From an uncultured Prevotella sp. (GTDB lineage: Bacteria; Bacteroidota; Bacteroidia; Bacteroidales; Bacteroidaceae): DNA of 35,407 nt. The notes below the pieces were generated by a model. That model did not search any database, had not been told where the DNA came from, and worked only from the letters and a program-made list of their open reading frames with translations. Each line of letters opens with the position of its first letter. The stretch's first letter is position 1. Positions 31,475-35,407 of the stretch are shown piece after piece. Where the stretch lies: positions 1-35,407 of the forward strand of contig USEC01000019.1 of the NCBI GenBank assembly GCA_900553595.1, in the 5' to 3' direction. The position numbers were made by a program, and so were the translations under genes.

Positions 31475-31975
31475 ATGAAAAAGCTTATCTTAATGCTTAT
31501 GTTGCTTGCACCTATGGCAACATTCGCTCAGAAATTCGGTCATGTGAACACTCAGGAAATCATGTCTTCCATGCCCGAACTCATCAAGGTACGTGGCGAA
31601 CTCGAGGCTGCCGCAAAGCAGTACGACAACGACCTCAAGGCAATGTACGAAGAGGCACAGCGCAAGTATGAGGAGTACGAGAAGAACGCATCGACAATGA
31701 ACGAGACAAAGAAGAAGGAGACTGAAGAGAGCCTTCAGCAGATGACTCAGAAGATACAGCAGACTCAGCAGGACAACCAGCAGGCTCTCAACAAGCTCCA
31801 GCAGGAGAAGTTCGGCCCGATACAGCAGAAAGTCGTTGAAGCCATAAAGGCTGTCGGCAAGGCAGGAGGCTATGTTTACATCATGGATATGGCTGCCGGA
31901 ATACCTTACATCAGCGACACTCTGAGCAAGGATGTGACAGCTGAGGTGAAGGCACAGCTCAACAAGACGAAATAA
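31475..31975 (+). CDS. OmpH/Skp-family periplasmic chaperone, second copy
   Basis: 166 residues with signal peptide (1-19, ending ATFAQ). The mature part starts KFGHVNTQEIMSSMPELIKV, closely matching the family pattern in which a short strand is followed by a helix with MP. A Gln/Lys/Glu-rich coiled-coil fills about 40-115 (YEEYEKNASTMNETKKKETE; QKIQQTQQDNQQALNKLQQE), and a C-terminal core GYVYIMDMAAGIPYISD-TLS follows. It lies 214 bases after copy 1, across the 10-bp repeat array, with an A-rich leader. Confidence 0.9.
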   Translation: MKKLILMLMLLAPMATFAQKFGHVNTQEIMSSMPELIKVRGELEAAAKQYDNDLKAMYEEAQRKYEEYEKNASTMNETKKKETEESLQQMTQKIQQTQQDNQQALNKLQQEKFGPIQQKVVEAIKAVGKAGGYVYIMDMAAGIPYISDTLSKDVTAEVKAQLNKTK

Positions 31976-32112
31976 TAGTTCACACACCTTTATCACTACG
32001 GCAGACTCTGCTGCGCGGCACGTTGCTTCACGCACCACACGGGGCGGCGACGAACCCCGCACGGCAGTGTCTGCCTTTTTTGTTCCACTCTCATTTTAAA
32101 AAAATGAACATT

Positions 32113-32622
32113 ATGAAAAAGTTTCTCTTGACGCTTCTTGTCATCGCCATGCCGCTCGTGGCTGGCGCACAGGTGAAGTTCGGATACTTCAGTTTCAGCG
32201 AAATCCTCAACGCCATGCCCGACCGTGCCGCGGCCGACCGCAACCTTGCCGACCTGCGGATAAAGTATGACGCCGAGATGAAGCGTGCCGAAAACGAGTT
32301 CAATGTAAAGTATGAGGAGTTCCTTGAAGGCCAGCGCGACTTCGTGCCTAGCATCCTTCACAAGCGTCAGGCGGAGTTGCAGGAGATGATGGAGAAGAAC
32401 GTTGCCTTCCGCAAGGAGGCTGAACGCCTTCTCAAACAGGCGCAGGACGACGCCTACGCACCGCTGCGCAAGAAGATAAACGAGGCCGCCGCAAAGGTGG
32501 GCAGTGCACGCGGCTATGCGTTTATACTCAACACCGACGGCGACGCATGCCCCTACATCGACGCATCGATGAGCGAGGATGCCACCATCTTCATCCGCGA
32601 ACTCCTTGGGATGAACAACTGA
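32113..32622 (+). CDS. OmpH/Skp-family periplasmic chaperone, third copy
   Basis: 169 residues with signal peptide (1-20, ending VAGAQ). The mature start VKFGYFSFSEILNAMPDRAA matches its two neighbours but the protein is more diverged. The coiled-coil (about 45-115; DAEMKRAENEFNVKYEEFLE) is richer in acidic residues, and the core YAFILNTDGDACPYIDASMS contains an Asp-rich turn. The start could also be ATG 32104, three codons earlier; 32113 gives the cleaner signal peptide. murI begins 10 bases after the stop, so translation of the two may be linked. Confidence 0.85.
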   Translation: MKKFLLTLLVIAMPLVAGAQVKFGYFSFSEILNAMPDRAAADRNLADLRIKYDAEMKRAENEFNVKYEEFLEGQRDFVPSILHKRQAELQEMMEKNVAFRKEAERLLKQAQDDAYAPLRKKINEAAAKVGSARGYAFILNTDGDACPYIDASMSEDATIFIRELLGMNN

Positions 32623-32632
32623 TGCCGCGCCT

Positions 32633-33469
32633 ATGACACTGCTTCCACAGACTCCAGGCCCGATAGGAGTGTTCGATTCGGGCTACGGCGGACTCACGGT
32701 GCTGCACGGCATACGCCAGTTGCTGCCCGAATACGACTACATGTACCTCGGCGACAACGCGCGGGCTCCCTACGGTTCGCGCTCGTTCGAGGTGGTCTAT
32801 CAGTTCACGCGCCAGGCGGTTCTGAAGCTGTTCAGCATGGGATGCCAGCTTGTCATCCTCGGTTGCAACACGGCTTCAGCCAAGGCCCTGCGCTCGATAC
32901 AGCAGCGCGACCTGCCCGAATGGGACCCCTCGCGGCGCGTGCTCGGCATAATCCGGCCCACGGCAGAGGTGATAGGCTCGCTCACGGAGAGCCGCCATGT
33001 GGGCATACTCGCCACCGAAGGCACCATAAACAGCCACAGCTACGACATGGAGATACACAAGCTGCACCCCGACATACACGTCTCCGGCGTGGCGTGTCCG
33101 CTCTGGGCGGCGATAGTTGAGGCCGGCGAGGCCGACTCTCCCGGTGCCGACTACTTCGTGCAGAAGCGCATCAACCAGCTCATGCGCAAGGACAGGGACA
33201 TCGACACCATCATCCTCGGATGCACGCACTACCCGCTCCTCATGAGCAGCGTGGCGAAGAACGTGCCCAACGGAGTGCGCATCGTGGCGCAGGGCACATA
33301 CGTCGCCAACTCGCTCAAGGACTATCTCTGCCGCCATCCCGAGATGCAGCGCAAGCTCACACAAGGCGGCACATGCCAATACTTCACAAGCGAGAGCGAG
33401 GAACGATTCAGCCAGACGGCGCGGATATTCCTCCACGAAGACGTGGCTGTGCGCCATGTCGATCTCTGA
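32633..33469 (+). CDS. murI: Glutamate racemase
   Basis: MurI converts L-glutamate to D-glutamate for peptidoglycan. The 278-residue product has the two catalytic cysteines, Cys78 in LGCNTAS and Cys197 in LGCTHYPLL, the N-terminal GVFDSGYGGLTV with Asp15, and the DNARAPYG segment that positions substrate. Length is normal (about 265-285). It closes an envelope-building run that begins upstream with uppS and bamA. All expected active-site residues are present. Confidence 0.96.
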   Translation: MTLLPQTPGPIGVFDSGYGGLTVLHGIRQLLPEYDYMYLGDNARAPYGSRSFEVVYQFTRQAVLKLFSMGCQLVILGCNTASAKALRSIQQRDLPEWDPSRRVLGIIRPTAEVIGSLTESRHVGILATEGTINSHSYDMEIHKLHPDIHVSGVACPLWAAIVEAGEADSPGADYFVQKRINQLMRKDRDIDTIILGCTHYPLLMSSVAKNVPNGVRIVAQGTYVANSLKDYLCRHPEMQRKLTQGGTCQYFTSESEERFSQTARIFLHEDVAVRHVDL

Positions 33470-33526
33470 ACCGCCGCCGACACCCCGTACCATTCATAAT
33501 CTCCAACTGCGAAACCATAATCTGTC

Positions 33527-35074
33527 ATGCTCGTAAAAACCTATTGCGCCGCCGTGAACGGCCTTGATGTCACCACAGTCACCGTGGAAGTGAACCTCGT
33601 GCCCGGCATAATGTACCGTCTCACGGGGCTTGGTGACACCGCCGTGCGTGAGGGTCGCGACCGCATTGCATCCGCCCTTCAGTTCAACGGCTACAAGTTT
33701 CCACATGCCGACATCACCGTAAACCTCGCTCCTGCCGACCTGCGCAAGGAGGGAAGCAGTTTCGACCTGCCGCTGGCCATAGCCATACTGGCGGCCAACG
33801 GAAGCCTCGTGAGCGACTGCCTGCACCGCTATATGCTCGTGGGCGAGCTGAGTCTCGACGGCACCCTGCAGCCCATCAAGGGCGCACTGCCCATCGCCAT
33901 CAGGGCAAGGGCAGAGAAGTTTGAGGGGCTTATTGTGCCGCAGCAGAACGTAAGGGAAGCCGCCGTGGTGAACAATCTGAAGGTTTACGGCATGGAATCG
34001 ATTGTGGATGTCGTGAAGTTCCTCACAGGTGCAGCCCAATACGAACCCACCGTCATCGACACGCGGCGCGAATTTTATGAGCGGCAGTACAATTTCGACC
34101 TCGATTTCGCCGACGTGTGCGGTCAGGAAAGCGTGAAACGCGCCATAGAAGTGGCTGCCGCCGGAGGTCACAACCTCATCATGGTGGGGCCTCCGGGGTC
34201 CGGCAAGTCGATGATGGCAAAGCGTCTGCCGTCGATTCTCCCTCCGCTGTCGCTCGCCGAGAGTCTGGAGACGACGCAGATACACAGCGTCGCCGGCAAA
34301 CTGGGGCGCGGCACGTCGCTCATCTCGCAGCGTCCCTTCCGTGCTCCGCACCACACCATCTCCGAAGTCGCGCTCGTGGGCGGCGGAGTGAACCCGCAGC
34401 CGGGTGAAATATCGCTCGCACACAACGGCGTACTCTTTGCCGACGAGCTCCCGGAGTTCAGCAAAACCACGCTCGAAGTGCTGCGCCAACCCCTCGAAGA
34501 CCATAAGATCACCATCTCGCGCGCCAAGTACACCGTGGAATTCCCGTGCTCCTTCATGTTCGTGGCATCGATGAACCCTTGCCCCTGCGGCTACTACGGC
34601 GACCCGACACACCGCTGCGTGTGTACGCCGGGACAGATTGTGCGCTACATGAACAGGATTTCAGGTCCGCTTCTCGACCGCATCGACATTCAGTGCGAGA
34701 TACATCCCGTGCCGTTCAGCGACATTTCACGGAAGGCACAGGGCGAGCCAAGCGCCGTGATACGCGAGCGTGTCATCAAGGCACGCGACATACAGACGGC
34801 ACGCTACCACGACTTCAAGGGCATACACTGCAACGCGCAGATGACGGAGCGCATGATTCACCGCTATGCCGAACCCGATGCCGACGGCATAGCACTGCTT
34901 CGCACCGCCATGGAGAAGTTCTCGCTCTCGGCACGCGCCTACAACCGCATCCTTAAAGTGGCACGCACCATCGCCGACCTCGACGCATCAGACACCGTGC
35001 AGAGCCGCCACATCTCCGAAGCCATAGGCTACCGCAATCTTGACCGGGGCGACTGGGCGGAGCGTGGGTTGTAG
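33527..35074 (+). CDS. yifB: YifB/ComM-family Mg-chelatase-like AAA ATPase
   Basis: ComM-type ATPases are hexameric helicases that promote branch migration during integration of transformed DNA; the family is widespread also outside known competent bacteria. 515 residues. A Lon-protease-like N-terminal fold (about 1-175, GLGDTAVREGRDRIASAL and SSFDLPLAIAILAANG) precedes the AAA core. Walker A is GPPGSGKS at 221-228 and Walker B is GVLFADELPEF with Asp306-Glu307. The family-specific cysteine cluster PCPCGYYGDPTHRCVC follows. The C-terminal lid contains LSARAYNRILKVARTIADL. It follows murI by 57 bases. DNA-uptake function in this organism is inferred only from the family. Confidence 0.93.
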   Translation: MLVKTYCAAVNGLDVTTVTVEVNLVPGIMYRLTGLGDTAVREGRDRIASALQFNGYKFPHADITVNLAPADLRKEGSSFDLPLAIAILAANGSLVSDCLHRYMLVGELSLDGTLQPIKGALPIAIRARAEKFEGLIVPQQNVREAAVVNNLKVYGMESIVDVVKFLTGAAQYEPTVIDTRREFYERQYNFDLDFADVCGQESVKRAIEVAAAGGHNLIMVGPPGSGKSMMAKRLPSILPPLSLAESLETTQIHSVAGKLGRGTSLISQRPFRAPHHTISEVALVGGGVNPQPGEISLAHNGVLFADELPEFSKTTLEVLRQPLEDHKITISRAKYTVEFPCSFMFVASMNPCPCGYYGDPTHRCVCTPGQIVRYMNRISGPLLDRIDIQCEIHPVPFSDISRKAQGEPSAVIRERVIKARDIQTARYHDFKGIHCNAQMTERMIHRYAEPDADGIALLRTAMEKFSLSARAYNRILKVARTIADLDASDTVQSRHISEAIGYRNLDRGDWAERGL

Positions 35075-35138
35075 CTTTTGTATGGGGTTGTGGCTTGCGG
35101 CGGTATTATTTCTTTTTGCCGGACTGCAATGGATAAAT

Positions 35139-35171
35139 ATAGGAGGTCGAGCGTCTCGCTCGACCTCCTAT
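35139..35171. repeat. Collapsed single hairpin of the REPIN-like family, copy 3
   Basis: A perfect 33-base palindrome: a 15-base arm starting ATAGGAGGTCGAGCG, loop TCT, and the complementary arm. It is the outer end of the doublet joined directly to its mirror, as if the spacer and inner parts of copies 1 and 2 had been deleted. It lies 65 bases after yifB and may act as a 3' end structure. Confidence 0.85.
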
Positions 35172-35240
35172 GATTGGCAAGGCATACGGCTTCGCTCGGC
35201 TCTGCCGCTTGTCTTGGCAAGAACTTCTGAATTCTTAACA
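35172..35240. repeat. Repeat arm right of copy 3
   Basis: GATTGGCAAGGCATACGGCT, then TCGCTCGGCTCTGCCGCTTG and CTTCTGAATTCTTAACA. It is the reverse complement of 18271-18343 with small changes. Confidence 0.75.
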
Positions 35241-35407
35241 CTACTGATGCAATAAAGTTGTAACTACATCTGTATCGAGTTGATATCTATTTAATTATAT
35301 CGTTTTTCTTGTTTTTTGATTTGAAATGGCGAGAGTAATGTCGTAATAAATATCAAACGCTGTTAAAGAACTTCTATAAAAGGTAATTGTTGCCCAATAA
35401 GACTTTT
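35241..35407. other. AT-rich sequence at the window end
   Basis: After the repeat arm the sequence becomes strongly AT-rich with no reading frame, tRNA or terminator that I can recognise. It may be the upstream region of a gene beyond the window. Confidence 0.4.

Overview
The window (about 35.4 kb) reads as a chromosomal segment of a Bacteroidales bacterium, most likely Prevotellaceae or a close relative such as Muribaculaceae. The reasons are: repeated TTTG / TAnnTTTG promoter boxes typical of Bacteroidota, A-rich leaders without clear Shine-Dalgarno sites, type II lipoproteins with short acidic or polar tethers, an outer-membrane beta-barrel protein with a carboxypeptidase-regulatory-like domain, Bacteroidota-specific families (DUF4271, DUF6242, DUF6089), and familiar Bacteroidota gene orders (hemD-rnpA-yidD-tyrS; uppS-bamA-ompH-murI). 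The genus is inferred, not shown.

Layout. 1-1768 (minus): rimP-nusA translation/transcription operon, nusA cut by the window edge. 1769-2493: a long divergent intergenic region with tandem 21-bp palindromic repeats, a good promoter and a SAM-II-type riboswitch candidate leading into metK. 2494-7791 (plus): metK, DUF4271 membrane protein, hemD, rnpA overlapping yidD, tyrS. 7876-8027: promoter, tRNA-Gln(UUG) and its terminator. 8028-8580: a repeat-rich gap. 8581-11318: an OmpA-like/TPR lipoprotein, a strong terminator, and a thioredoxin-fold lipoprotein lacking the CxxC pair. 11559-13093 (minus): a RidA/chorismatase-like protein and an HU DNA-binding protein. 13312-15432: rhomboid protease and a membrane-anchored EEP-family phosphodiesterase. 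15760-18252: an outer-membrane beta-barrel (TonB-receptor-like) protein. 18783-24739: a three-gene carbohydrate locus made of a secreted protein I cannot place in a known family but that looks like an alpha/alpha-barrel glycosidase, followed by two tandemly duplicated secreted proteins that each carry two complete GH43 domains. 25042-35074: an envelope-biogenesis run (DUF6242 lipoprotein, DUF6089 outer-membrane protein, uppS, bamA, three ompH/skp paralogues, murI) ending with a YifB/ComM AAA ATPase.

The housekeeping genes are ordinary. The unusual layer is in the spaces between them. Three arrays, each of exactly four 15-bp palindromes at an exact 22-bp pitch, lie at 8331, 15450 and 24782. 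A REPIN-like inverted doublet of hairpins occurs at 8121 and 18344, with a collapsed single version at 35139, accompanied by a shared flanking arm. Ten-bp periodic arrays sit inside the envelope operon at 27144 and 31300. These look like dispersed repeat families; the palindromes vary while mostly keeping symmetry, which suggests selection on structure or on a dyad-symmetric protein site.

The carbohydrate locus has no SusC/SusD pair or regulator in view. The unclassified 673-residue protein encoded beside two dual-domain GH43 proteins is the best candidate for a new enzyme. All calls rest on reading the sequence; no database search was run.
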